From Bradyrhizobium sp. CCH5-F6 (GTDB taxonomy: Bacteria > Pseudomonadota > Alphaproteobacteria > Rhizobiales > Xanthobacteraceae): DNA of 64,000 bases. Position 1 is the stretch's first letter, and each line of letters opens with the position of its first letter. The notes beneath the pieces are model-generated. The model did not search any database, had not been told where the DNA came from, and saw only the letters and a list, made by a program, of their open reading frames with translations. The position numbers and the translations under genes are program-made. Of this stretch, positions 27,134 to 34,622 are shown in pieces. The stretch lies in assembly GCF_001556045.1 (NCBI RefSeq), contig NZ_LSIC01000200.1, positions 62,001 through 126,000 on the forward strand. Direction: 5' to 3'.

Positions 27134-27625
27134 TCAATTTCGCTTGATGGCGGCCCCGAGCCGGGCCAGTGCCGTCTTCAATTCTTCATCTTCGATATCC
27201 GCCAAGCCGTCCGCCACCTTGGCCACAGCTGCGGGGTCCGGCGGGCCGGGCCGTTTCCGCGCCCGGGGCCGCGACAGGGGGGCCTGACGGAATGCCAGCT
27301 TGCCGACCGCGTGCCAGCCGAAGAAGCGGTTGACGCGCTCCAGGATGACGTCGGCGGAGTGCTGGATCTCCAGCGCCATCGGCCCCTCGACCCGCAGCAC
27401 CAAGGTCGCCGGCTCCTGCGGCTGGCCCTCCACCGGGCGCGGCCATTGCATCTTGAGCGGCTCGGCATGGGCCGCGATCTCCGGCCCCGCGATCTGCGCC
27501 CACCGCGTCACCAGCTCGCGCGCGGCAAAACCCTGCTTGGCATAGGCCTCGGCAAAGACGTCGTCGAGCAGGATGCCGAGCGGCTTGGCGCTGATGGGAC
27601 CGGGCTTGGGAGGGAATTTGGACAT
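27134..27625 (-). CDS. DUF721/DciA-like protein
   Basis: A 163-aa member of the DUF721 family, which includes DciA, the loader or partner of replicative helicase DnaB in many bacteria. The N-terminal domain shows ILLDDVFAEAYAKQGFAARE and RWAQIAGPEIAAHAEPLKM, and LVLRVEGPMALEIQHSADVI follows. The C-terminal half is basic and Pro-rich (RPRARKRPGPPDPAA). The ATG at 27625 is used; GTG at 27631 is two codons upstream. It sits in the mutY-smc region, with higBA between it and mutY. Confidence 0.82.
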   Translation of the reverse strand: MSKFPPKPGPISAKPLGILLDDVFAEAYAKQGFAARELVTRWAQIAGPEIAAHAEPLKMQWPRPVEGQPQEPATLVLRVEGPMALEIQHSADVILERVNRFFGWHAVGKLAFRQAPLSRPRARKRPGPPDPAAVAKVADGLADIEDEELKTALARLGAAIKRN

Positions 27626-27636
27626 GGGCACCAGAA

Positions 27637-27960
27637 CTAGGCTGCCGCGCGGGGCCGGATGGCCTTGAGGTCGCGGTCGATCTCGCGCCGTCGCTGCATC
27701 AGGTCGTAGTCCATCTGAAGCCCAAGGAAAAAGCCCTCCGACAGACCAAAATAGCGGGCGAGCCGCAGGTCGGTGTCCGCGGTGATGTCGCGCTTGCCGA
27801 GGACGATCTCGTTGATCCGCCGCGGCGGCACGCGAACGGCGCGCGCCAGCGCGTTCTGGCTGAGATCCATCGGTTTCAAAAACTCCTCCAGCAGGATCTC
27901 GCCCGGATGGGGATTGCGGAGCAGCCCGTTCCTAGGCGTGGTAGTCGACGATTTCGACAT
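27637..27960 (-). CDS. higA: HigA-family antitoxin (XRE helix-turn-helix)
   Basis: A 107-aa antitoxin that binds its toxin and represses the operon. The motif HPGEILLEEFLKPMDLSQNALARAVRVPPRRINEIVLGKRDI is the XRE HTH of HigA proteins (about residues 19-60). The start at 27960 lies inside the end of higB, giving a 29-base overlap and the reverse toxin-first order typical of higBA. A perfect operator palindrome lies 8 bases before higB. The C-terminal basic helix (RRREIDRDLKAIRPRAAA) is free for contacts. Confidence 0.9.
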   Translation of the reverse strand: MSKSSTTTPRNGLLRNPHPGEILLEEFLKPMDLSQNALARAVRVPPRRINEIVLGKRDITADTDLRLARYFGLSEGFFLGLQMDYDLMQRRREIDRDLKAIRPRAAA

Positions 27961-28216
27961 CTCTCGGTCCTCCGGCGTCCCAAACAAAACAGATGCGCCA
28001 CTGATCGTTGATCCGGATCGAATGCTGACCTTGGCGGTCGGCTTTCAGGGCTTCGAGCCGGTTGCCCGGGGGAACCCCGAGATCGGCCAGCACGCGTGCT
28101 TGATTCAGCAAGCGCAGTTTTCGCAAGGCTGCGTTTTGAATGTCAGGCGGCAGTTTTCGACTTCGCCGCCCGGACCAGATCAACTCTGTCTCGGAGTTGG
28201 CGAAGCTCTGGATCAT
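27932..28216 (-). CDS. higB: HigB/RelE-family toxin
   Basis: A 94-aa RelE-fold endoribonuclease toxin. HigB toxins cut ribosome-bound mRNA. Typical features are SRKLPPDIQNAALRKLRLLN, PPGNRLEALKADRQGQHSIR with basic catalytic residues, and INDQWRICFVWD. The stop at 27932 overlaps higA. The start at 28216 lies just downstream of an 8-base inverted repeat. The pair is inserted between the DciA-like gene and mutY. Confidence 0.9.
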   Translation of the reverse strand: MIQSFANSETELIWSGRRSRKLPPDIQNAALRKLRLLNQARVLADLGVPPGNRLEALKADRQGQHSIRINDQWRICFVWDAGGPRDVEIVDYHA

Positions 28217-28223
28217 GATTGTG

Positions 28224-28242
28224 TATAACGCAAGGCGTTATA
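28224..28242. promoter_or_regulatory. HigA operator palindrome
   Basis: TATAACGC-AAG-GCGTTATA is a perfect 8-base inverted repeat 8 bases upstream of higB, and the TATAAC part can serve as its -10. Autoregulation by HigA, which usually binds such sites, is inferred. mutY begins 58 bases away on the other strand. Confidence 0.75.
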
Positions 28243-28299
28243 GTCTGCAACGGTCGGGTCTCGCTGGCCACAGGCGGAATCCTCCTCTAGTAAAGGCGA

Positions 28300-29397
28300 A
28301 TGTCCTCCACGACCGCGCGCAAGAAGGAACGGAGCACGACGGCGAACTCGCCGGCTCGCCCCGCGCTCCTGCTCGCCTGGTACGACCGCCACCGTCGCCG
28401 CCTGCCCTGGCGCGCGGCCCCCGGTGAGACATCGGACCCCTACCGCGTCTGGCTGTCGGAAATCATGCTCCAGCAGACCACGGTGAAGGCGGTCGGTCCC
28501 TACTTCGAGAAGTTCGTGGAGCGCTGGCCCGACGTCACGGCGCTGGGGCGGGCCTCTCAGGATGACGTGCTGAGGATGTGGGCGGGGCTCGGCTATTATT
28601 CGCGCGCGCGCAATCTCTACGCCTGTGCGGTGACCGTGACGCGCGAGCATGGCGGCGTGTTTCCCTCCACGGAGGAAGGGCTGCGAGCGCTGCCGGGCAT
28701 CGGCCCGTATACGGCAGCGGCGATCGCCGCGATCGCGTTCGACCGCCGCACCATGCCGGTCGACGGCAATATCGAGCGGGTGGTGTCGCGCCTGTTCGCG
28801 GTCGAGGAGGAATTGCCGCAGGCCAAGCCGCGGATCCAGCAACTGGCCGCGACGCTTCTCGCAGACTCCCGTGCAGGCGACAGCGCTCAGGCGTTGATGG
28901 ATCTCGGCGCCTCGATCTGCACGCCGAAGAAGCCGGCCTGTTCGCTGTGTCCGCTGAACGAGGATTGCACGGCGCGCGCGCAGGGCACGCAGGAGACCTT
29001 TCCGCGCAAGGCGCCCAAGAAGAGTGGGGCGCTGCGTCGAGGTGCAGCGTTCGTTGTCACGCGCGGCGACGAGCTGCTCGTCCGCTCGAGGCCGGAAAAA
29101 GGGCTGCTCGGCGGCATGACCGAAGTGCCGGGCTCGGACTGGCGGGCCGGCCAGGACGATGCGGCGGCGAAGCAGCAGGCGCCGGAGCTGAAGGGGCTGT
29201 CGCGCTGGCAGCGCAAGGTGGGCGTCGTCACCCACGTCTTCACGCATTTTCCGCTGGAGCTGGTGGTCTACACGGCGCAGGCGGAGGCCCGCACCCGTGC
29301 GCCCGAGGGCATGCGCTGGGTGCCGATCGCGACACTCGCCGGGGAGGCGCTGCCCAATGTCATGCGCAAAGTGATTGCGCATGGATTGGGTCTCTAG
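28300..29397 (+). CDS. mutY: A/G-specific adenine DNA glycosylase
   Basis: MutY removes adenine opposite 8-oxoguanine. The 365-aa protein has LSEIMLQQTTVKAVGPYFEKF with the catalytic Glu, the helix-hairpin-helix LPGIGPYTAAAIAAIAF, VDGNIERVVSRLF with the catalytic Asp, and the iron-sulfur cysteines in CTPKKPACSLCPLNEDC (C-x6-C-x2-C-x5-C). The C-terminal NUDIX-like domain that reads 8-oxoG spans about 240-360. It is divergent from higBA with an 83-base gap. Confidence 0.96.
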   Translation: MSSTTARKKERSTTANSPARPALLLAWYDRHRRRLPWRAAPGETSDPYRVWLSEIMLQQTTVKAVGPYFEKFVERWPDVTALGRASQDDVLRMWAGLGYYSRARNLYACAVTVTREHGGVFPSTEEGLRALPGIGPYTAAAIAAIAFDRRTMPVDGNIERVVSRLFAVEEELPQAKPRIQQLAATLLADSRAGDSAQALMDLGASICTPKKPACSLCPLNEDCTARAQGTQETFPRKAPKKSGALRRGAAFVVTRGDELLVRSRPEKGLLGGMTEVPGSDWRAGQDDAAAKQQAPELKGLSRWQRKVGVVTHVFTHFPLELVVYTAQAEARTRAPEGMRWVPIATLAGEALPNVMRKVIAHGLGL

Positions 29398-29464
29398 GAT
29401 CCATCCTGCTGACACCAGGCTGTCAGCAGACTTCCGCTACTCCAGGCAGGCAACGGAGGTTCGC

Positions 29465-29887
29465 ATGGTCAAGACCGCGCTCGATAATTTTCGAAAGCCA
29501 CCCTGCGCCGAGCTGTTGGGCTGGCGCCTGCTCGATGCCCGCCCGCAGGAGGGCTGGATCAGGCTCGGCTTCGAGGGCAAGCCGGAGTTCTGCAACCCCG
29601 CGGGCTTCATCCAGGGCGGCATGCTCTCGGCCATGCTCGACGACACCATGGGCCCGGCGGTGCTCGTGATGAGCGAGGGCCGGCTCTACACCACCACCAT
29701 CAGCATGACCGTGAATTTCCTCGCGCCCGCAAAGCCCGGGCCGATCATCGGCGAGGCGAAGGTGACGCAGCTCGGCAAGACGATTGCGTTCGTCGAGGCC
29801 AAGCTGTTGGCGGAGGACGGCACGGTGCTGGCCACGGCAAGCGCGAGTGAGCGGTTGCTGGAAGCGGCGAGGGTGGTGGGGAAATAG
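29465..29887 (+). CDS. PaaI-family thioesterase (hotdog fold)
   Basis: A 140-aa hotdog protein that probably hydrolyses acyl-CoA thioesters. Family features are CNPAGFIQGGMLSAMLDDTM (with the Asp or Glu active site in the loop-helix), TTISMTVNFLAPAKPG and the closing VLATASASERLL. The ATG at 29465 is six bases after GGAGG. It follows mutY by 67 bases, possibly as a second cistron. The acyl substrate is unknown. Confidence 0.88.
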   Translation: MVKTALDNFRKPPCAELLGWRLLDARPQEGWIRLGFEGKPEFCNPAGFIQGGMLSAMLDDTMGPAVLVMSEGRLYTTTISMTVNFLAPAKPGPIIGEAKVTQLGKTIAFVEAKLLAEDGTVLATASASERLLEAARVVGK

Positions 29888-29910
29888 TTTAGTGTTGCGC
29901 ACTGCTCTTC

Positions 29911-30063
29911 CTTCTCCCCTTGTGGGAGAAGGTGGCGCGAAGCGCCGGATGAGGGGTTTCTCTCCGCGAGTCTAAACTGCGAGTTGGACTCGCGGAGAGA
30001 TACCCCTCACCCGAGTGAGCCCGCGTCTACCGCATCGCTGCCCTCTCCCGCAAGGGGCGAGGG
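29911..30063. repeat. palindromic intergenic repeat, CTTCTCCCC family, copy 1
   Basis: Left arm CTTCTCCCCTTGTGGGAGAA, then GGATGAGGGG. Right arm CCCCTCACCC, ending CTCTCCCGCAAGGGGCGAGG. The long inverted repeat separates the converging thioesterase and monooxygenase genes. A related copy lies at 43988. Confidence 0.8.
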
Positions 30064-30097
30064 CACATCAACGGGCATCTCGCTTCGTGCGAGAGCG

Positions 30098-31375
30098 TCA
30101 CGCCCTCGCGCTCGCCCCCGCACTCACGATCGGCGGCTTCGCATTCAGCGCCTCGACCTGGAATCCGGCCACGCGCTTGTAGTTCGCGGCGATGTCTTCC
30201 AGCTCCTTCTGCGACAGCACATCCGTCACGACCTTGTAACCATCCGGCGCGCGCTCCTCGACGAGCTGCATCACCTGCTCGGGCCCGTTCTTGCGGTTGA
30301 GCAGGACGAGGTCCGTGGTCGCGGGCCGCCGCTCGGCCTCATAGGCGAGCAGCGCGGCATGCGTCGGGCCATGCGCCAGGATCTCGCGCGCGATGACTCG
30401 GGCGTCGAGGATCGCCTGCGAGGCGCCATTCGATCCGATCGGATACATGGGATGCGCGGCATCCCCCATCAGCGTGACGCGGCCGAAGGTCCACTGCGAC
30501 ACCGGATCGCGATCGACCAGCGGATATTCATAGGCGTGCGGGCAGTTCTTGATCAGCCCGGGCACGTCGAGCCAGTCGAACGTCCAGCTCTCGAACCAGG
30601 GCAGGAACTCTTCCAGCCGCGCGGTGCGGTTATAGTCCTCGCGGCGCCACTGATAGGTCGGCGGCATGTGCCGTTCGGCGACCCAGTTGATCAGATGGTT
30701 GCCCGCCGCATCCGCTTCCTTCGAGATCGGATAGCAGACGAATTTCAGGATCTCGTGCCCGGCCATGATCATGGTGCGGCCGGTGAGGAAGGCCTTCGCG
30801 GGCGTGACGCCGCGCCAGAGGATGCGGCCGTTCCAGATCGGCGGTCCTTCGCCCGGATAGAGCTTTTCGCGGACGGCGGAATGGATGCCGTCGGCGGCGA
30901 TCAGAATCGTGCCGTCGTAGGTCCCGGCGGCTTTGCCGGTCGCCTTGTCGATGAAATCGGCGCGCACGCCATCCGCCGTCTCGGTCCAGCCGGTCAGGTG
31001 ATGGCTGGTGAGGATGTTCTCGCGGCCGAGCCGTTCGATCGCGGCGTCGAGCAGGAGCTGCTGCAGCGTGCCGCGATGGATCGAGAATTGCGGCCATTTG
31101 TACCCGGCCTCGAGCCCGCGCGGCTCGCTCCAGATCGGCTTGCCGTGCTTGGAGAAGTAGGCGAGTTCGCGGGTCCGCACGCCGCTGGCGTCCAGCCTGT
31201 CCAGCAGGCCGAGCTCGATCAGCTCGCGCACCGCATGCGGCAGCACGTTGATGCCGACGCCGAGCGGCTTCAGCTCGGCGACGCTTTCGAACACCTTTGC
31301 GGGAACGCCGATCTGGTGCAGGCTGAGCGCAAGCGTCAGTCCGCCGATGCCGCCACCGGCGATGAGTACCGTCAT
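30098..31375 (-). CDS. FAD-dependent monooxygenase/oxidoreductase (aromatic hydroxylase type)
   Basis: A 425-aa class A flavoprotein monooxygenase. FAD-binding motifs are the N-terminal TVLIAGGGIGGLTLALSLHQ (GxGxxG), the second region TILIAADGIHSAVR (DG motif) and the GDAAHPMYPIGSNGASQAI (GD motif). The middle carries LWRGVTPAKAF, as in salicylate-hydroxylase-like and PhzS-like proteins. The start at 31375 follows GGGAGGGG. The substrate is unknown, and the flanking genes give no pathway. Confidence 0.88.
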   Translation of the reverse strand: MTVLIAGGGIGGLTLALSLHQIGVPAKVFESVAELKPLGVGINVLPHAVRELIELGLLDRLDASGVRTRELAYFSKHGKPIWSEPRGLEAGYKWPQFSIHRGTLQQLLLDAAIERLGRENILTSHHLTGWTETADGVRADFIDKATGKAAGTYDGTILIAADGIHSAVREKLYPGEGPPIWNGRILWRGVTPAKAFLTGRTMIMAGHEILKFVCYPISKEADAAGNHLINWVAERHMPPTYQWRREDYNRTARLEEFLPWFESWTFDWLDVPGLIKNCPHAYEYPLVDRDPVSQWTFGRVTLMGDAAHPMYPIGSNGASQAILDARVIAREILAHGPTHAALLAYEAERRPATTDLVLLNRKNGPEQVMQLVEERAPDGYKVVTDVLSQKELEDIAANYKRVAGFQVEALNAKPPIVSAGASARA

Positions 31376-31503
31376 GACAAACCCCTCCCTATCGCAGGCG
31401 TCTTGGCACAGGCGGGCGGCGGTGGGCAACTGCGAAGAGAGTATCCTGCTATGGACCTCGGGGACGACAGCCGTTAACTTCCGGCTTTCCCATGAGGTCC
31501 GAC

Positions 31504-32124
31504 ATGCTCAAGCTCTACTACGCCACCGGCACCTGCGCGCTCGCCACCTACATCACCCTGGAGGAGGCCGGCGCCGACTACACGGCCGAACGGCTGAGCT
31601 TCAAGGACAACCAGCAGAACAGCCCGGACTATCTCGCCATCAACCCGAAGGGCCGTGTGCCGGCGCTGGTGACCGACCGCGGCGTCCTGACCGAGACGCC
31701 GGCGATGCTGGCCTATATCGCGCAAGTGTTTCCCAAGGCGAAGCTCGCGCCGCTCGACGATCCCTTCGACTTCGCCCAGGTGCAATCGTTCAACTCCTAT
31801 CTCTGCTCGACCGTCCACATCAACCACGCCCACAAGATGCGGGGCGCGCGCTGGGCGACCGAAGAGAGCTCGTTTGCCGACATGAAGGCGATGGTCCCGA
31901 AGACCATGGCGGCCTGCTTCAAACTCATCGAGCAGAAGATGTTTCGGGGACCCTGGGTGATGGGCGAGCAGTTCACGATCTGCGATCCCTATCTCTACAC
32001 GCTCTCGAACTGGCTCGAAGGCGACAGTGTCGACATCAATGCGACGCCGAAGATCGCGGACCATTTCAAGCGCATGTCGGATCGCGCCGCCGTGCGCAAG
32101 GTGATGGAAGCGCAGAAGGCGTAA
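31504..32124 (+). CDS. glutathione S-transferase, first copy
   Basis: A 206-aa cytosolic GST of the bacterial beta type. The N-terminal thioredoxin-like domain begins MLKLYYATGTCALATYITLE, with the conserved Cys at about residue 11 and NPKGRVPALVTD before LTETPAMLAYI (TETP/S motif). The C-terminal domain is all helical. The start at 31504 follows GAGGTC; an in-frame ATG lies four codons upstream. It is divergent from the monooxygenase gene, 128 bases away. Confidence 0.92.
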   Translation: MLKLYYATGTCALATYITLEEAGADYTAERLSFKDNQQNSPDYLAINPKGRVPALVTDRGVLTETPAMLAYIAQVFPKAKLAPLDDPFDFAQVQSFNSYLCSTVHINHAHKMRGARWATEESSFADMKAMVPKTMAACFKLIEQKMFRGPWVMGEQFTICDPYLYTLSNWLEGDSVDINATPKIADHFKRMSDRAAVRKVMEAQKA

Positions 32125-32141
32125 GGGCGTAGCTCTTGTAA

Positions 32142-32222
32142 GGTGGGCAAAGGCGCAAAGCGCCGTGCCCACCATCTTTCCAAGCAATGAAGGAAGCGGT
32201 GGGCACGCTTCGCTTTACCCAC
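32142..32222. repeat. palindromic repeat, GGTGGGCA family
   Basis: GGTGGGCA (32142-32149) pairs with TGCCCACC (32166-32173) around an inner GGCGC/GCGCC hairpin. A second GGTGGGCACGCTTCGCTTTA follows. It lies between the converging GST and LysR genes and may act as a transcription stop. Confidence 0.7.
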
Positions 32223-32240
32223 TCTACGACAGCTACGAAG

Positions 32241-33155
32241 TTACGAAGCCTTCTTCTCCAGCTCGCGCCCGGTCTCCAGCATCAGCCGCCGCAGCCAGAT
32301 CGAGCCGGGGTCCATCTGCGCGCGGGTCGGATGGAACATGAATTGCTCGTCGATCCCGGGGTCGAGCGGCGGCGTCACCGTGACGATGCCGAGCTGCTTC
32401 GATAGCGCGGCGATCAGCCGGCGCGGCACGAAGGCGACGAGGTCGGTGCGGGCGGCGACGTGCAGCGCCTCGAGATAGCCTGACACCACCAGCGAGATGT
32501 GCCGCTCGATGCCTTTGCTGCGCAGCCAGGTGTCGATCAGATCCTCGGCACTGCCGCGGATGATCACGCCGACATGACGCGCGGCCAGGAACGCCTCGCG
32601 CCGCTTCAGCTTCGCTCCCATCGGATGGCCGCGCCGCACCGCCAATGCGTCGCTGTCGGTATAGAGCAGCTGGCGGTGGAAGCCCTTGAAGGCGTTGCCG
32701 ATCGAGATCACGAGGTCGATGGTGCGGGCGAATTCGGCATGGAAGATCGTCGATCCCCGCCATGGCACCACGTCGATGCGGACGTTGGGCGCGGCCTGCG
32801 TTACCTTCTCCATGAACCGCGGCATCAACAGCTCGACCGCGAGGTCCGGCATCATCAGGCGGAATTGCCGCTCGCTGCGCGCGGCGTCGAAATCCTCCGG
32901 CACGAACAGCCCGCGGACCTGGTCGAGTGCCTGGGCCAGCGGCGCGCGGAGCGCCTGAGCCCGCGGGGTCAGCTCCATCCGCGCGCCGGTGCGCACCAGG
33001 AGCTGATCGCCGAAGATGTCGCGCAGGCGCTGGAGCGCATGGCTCGTCGCCGGCTGCGAGAGTCCGATCCGAAGTGCGGCGCGGCTGACATTGGCTTCGC
33101 GCAGCAAGGCATCGAGCGCGGTCAGCAGGTTGAGGTCGAGCGAATTCAAATTCAT
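32241..33155 (-). CDS. LysR-family transcriptional regulator
   Basis: A 304-aa regulator. The winged HTH is at the N-terminus (LNLLTALDALLREANVSRAA, then LSQPATSHALQRLRDIFGDQ), and a NodD/PcpR-like effector domain follows, with FRLMMPDLAVELLMPRFMEK. The start MNLNSLDLN at 33155 is used; an ATG at 33173 is in frame. The longer upstream frame is unlikely. It is divergent from the SnoaL-like gene at 33247, which it probably controls, as LysR regulators usually do. A box at 33161-33177 fits. Confidence 0.9.
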   Translation of the reverse strand: MNLNSLDLNLLTALDALLREANVSRAALRIGLSQPATSHALQRLRDIFGDQLLVRTGARMELTPRAQALRAPLAQALDQVRGLFVPEDFDAARSERQFRLMMPDLAVELLMPRFMEKVTQAAPNVRIDVVPWRGSTIFHAEFARTIDLVISIGNAFKGFHRQLLYTDSDALAVRRGHPMGAKLKRREAFLAARHVGVIIRGSAEDLIDTWLRSKGIERHISLVVSGYLEALHVAARTDLVAFVPRRLIAALSKQLGIVTVTPPLDPGIDEQFMFHPTRAQMDPGSIWLRRLMLETGRELEKKAS

Positions 33156-33160
33156 GAAAT

Positions 33161-33177
33161 GAATAGATATCATATTC
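33161..33177. promoter_or_regulatory. possible LysR-type operator
   Basis: GAATAGATATCATATTC has 5-base inverted arms (GAATA, TATTC) around a 7-base core, and lies in the 91-base divergent gap. Binding is inferred from position and symmetry. Confidence 0.45.
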
Positions 33178-33246
33178 GCTATCGATTTGAAGAATTTCGA
33201 TCCTGCGTCGATGATCTTCCTGTTCTCAGCACAAGGAGATGCCGCC

Positions 33247-33690
33247 ATGAACACGACCGCCAACAAGAAGCTGATGCAGGATATCTTTGCCGCCGCGGCC
33301 GATCCCGATCCGGCCGCGCGGGACCGAGCCCTGTTCGCCGCCAGCCTTGCCGACGACGCCAAATGGGTCGTGACCGGACAATATTCCTGGTCACGCACCT
33401 TCGCGGGGAGGGAGGCGATCCTCAACGATCTGCACGGCTATGTCCGCACCCGCCTGCGTGACCGCACGCGCACGACCGCTCACCGCTTCATCGCCGAGGG
33501 CGACATCGTCGTGGTGGAAGCCAAGGGCGACAACGTCACGCCGGACGGAGTGCGTTACGACAACGACTATTGCCTCGTGTTCCGCCTCGAGGACGGCAAG
33601 ATCAAGGAGATCCGGGAATATTGCGACTCGATCCTGACCGAGAAGGCTCTCGGTCCTTTTCCGCAGGCTCCGGTGAGGGCTGTGAGCTGA
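33247..33690 (+). CDS. SnoaL/NTF2-like protein
   Basis: A 147-aa alpha+beta barrel protein of the NTF2-like superfamily. Typical are FAASLADDAKWVVTGQYSWS, FAGREAILNDLHGYVRTR and DYCLVFRLEDGKIKEIREYC with D-x-x at the end, as in SnoaL-like ester cyclases and ketosteroid-isomerase relatives. The ATG at 33247 has AAGGAG seven bases before it; an upstream ATG at 33187 is less likely. It is divergent from a LysR gene. The substrate is unknown. Confidence 0.85.
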   Translation: MNTTANKKLMQDIFAAAADPDPAARDRALFAASLADDAKWVVTGQYSWSRTFAGREAILNDLHGYVRTRLRDRTRTTAHRFIAEGDIVVVEAKGDNVTPDGVRYDNDYCLVFRLEDGKIKEIREYCDSILTEKALGPFPQAPVRAVS

Positions 33691-33743
33691 CTGGACTGAG
33701 CCGTGTTGCCTCCGCCGGCGGATCCCATCAGGCCGCGCCGGCG

Positions 33744-33911
33744 ATGGTCGTGCGGGCCTGGCAGGCGTTGGTCGACTTGATCCGTATCAGGCGCGAACGG
33801 TCCCGAGCCCGGGATCGACTCGCTGCCATGACCGAGCGGGAACTTCTGGACCTGGGGATGACACGATCGGAGATCGCTTACGAGCTGCACAAGCCCCGCC
33901 GGCGAAGATAG
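33744..33911 (+). CDS. DUF1127 family small protein
   Basis: A 55-aa basic protein with the DUF1127 core: WQALVDLIRIRRERSRARDR, then LAAMTERELLDLGMTRSEIA. DUF1127 proteins are very common small proteins in alphaproteobacteria, some linked to RNA turnover and phosphate or carbon metabolism. The ATG at 33744 is the only plausible start. It lies 53 bases after the SnoaL-like stop. Confidence 0.75.
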   Translation: MVVRAWQALVDLIRIRRERSRARDRLAAMTERELLDLGMTRSEIAYELHKPRRRR

Positions 33912-34037
33912 GGCTCGGCCGGACACGGCAGGCGTCTCGCCCGCTTTTCGATGCCGGCGGAACTTTCGGGTTTCGCCGGCGTTTTCTTCGCTTCCGGGGC
34001 AATTGCGCCCCCGGCATCGTGCGCGCTCAGGAATTTC

Positions 34038-34622
34038 ATGCTGGCTGGGGTTTCTAACGTTTCGATACAGGTTAACCGCAGCTTCCCCGGACTCCGCGAG
34101 CGACTGAGAGATGCGACTGCGGATGCGCACCGGGAACTCGATGCACGGCTTTCATCGTTCGATCTCACCGTCATGGCGGGCTATCGTCGCTTTCTTCAAG
34201 CCAGCGCCGGCGCGCTGCTTCCGCTCGAAGCTGCGCTCGAGCAGGCGGGCGTCTCCCGGATGTTTCCGGACTGGCCGGAGCGGTCGCGTCGCGCCGCGAT
34301 CGCAGCCGACCTCGGACGGCTCGGCAGTGCCGCGCAATCCACCGTGCTCGTGCCGCCGCTGACGCCCGGTGGTGTGCTCGGCACGATGTATGTGCTGGAG
34401 GGCTCGCGGCTCGGAGCCAAGTATCTGCTGAAGCAGGTTGCGGATGCGGACGACCCCCGTATCAATGAAGCCACCAGCTATCTCAGCCATGGTGCAGGCA
34501 AGCGGCTCTGGCAGAGCTTCCTGTCGAAGCTTCAATGCGAAGCGGCTTGCGACGAGGATGAGGTGATCCAGGCGGCGCGCGCCGCCTTCGCCGCATTCGA
34601 GCAGGCGGCGGACCGCGCATGA
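34038..34622 (+). CDS. bphO: biliverdin-producing heme oxygenase
   Basis: This enzyme opens heme to biliverdin, the chromophore of the downstream phytochrome. The protein is about 194 aa from 34038 (MLAGVSNVSIQ); the frame is open from 33951, so the start is uncertain. Family features are LRERLRDATADAHRELDARL, with the proximal-heme histidine (AHRELD), and GTMYVLEGSRLGAKYLLKQV. The stop overlaps the bphP start as ATGA, so the two are coupled, as in other bphO-bphP operons. Confidence 0.9.
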   Translation: MLAGVSNVSIQVNRSFPGLRERLRDATADAHRELDARLSSFDLTVMAGYRRFLQASAGALLPLEAALEQAGVSRMFPDWPERSRRAAIAADLGRLGSAAQSTVLVPPLTPGGVLGTMYVLEGSRLGAKYLLKQVADADDPRINEATSYLSHGAGKRLWQSFLSKLQCEAACDEDEVIQAARAAFAAFEQAADRA

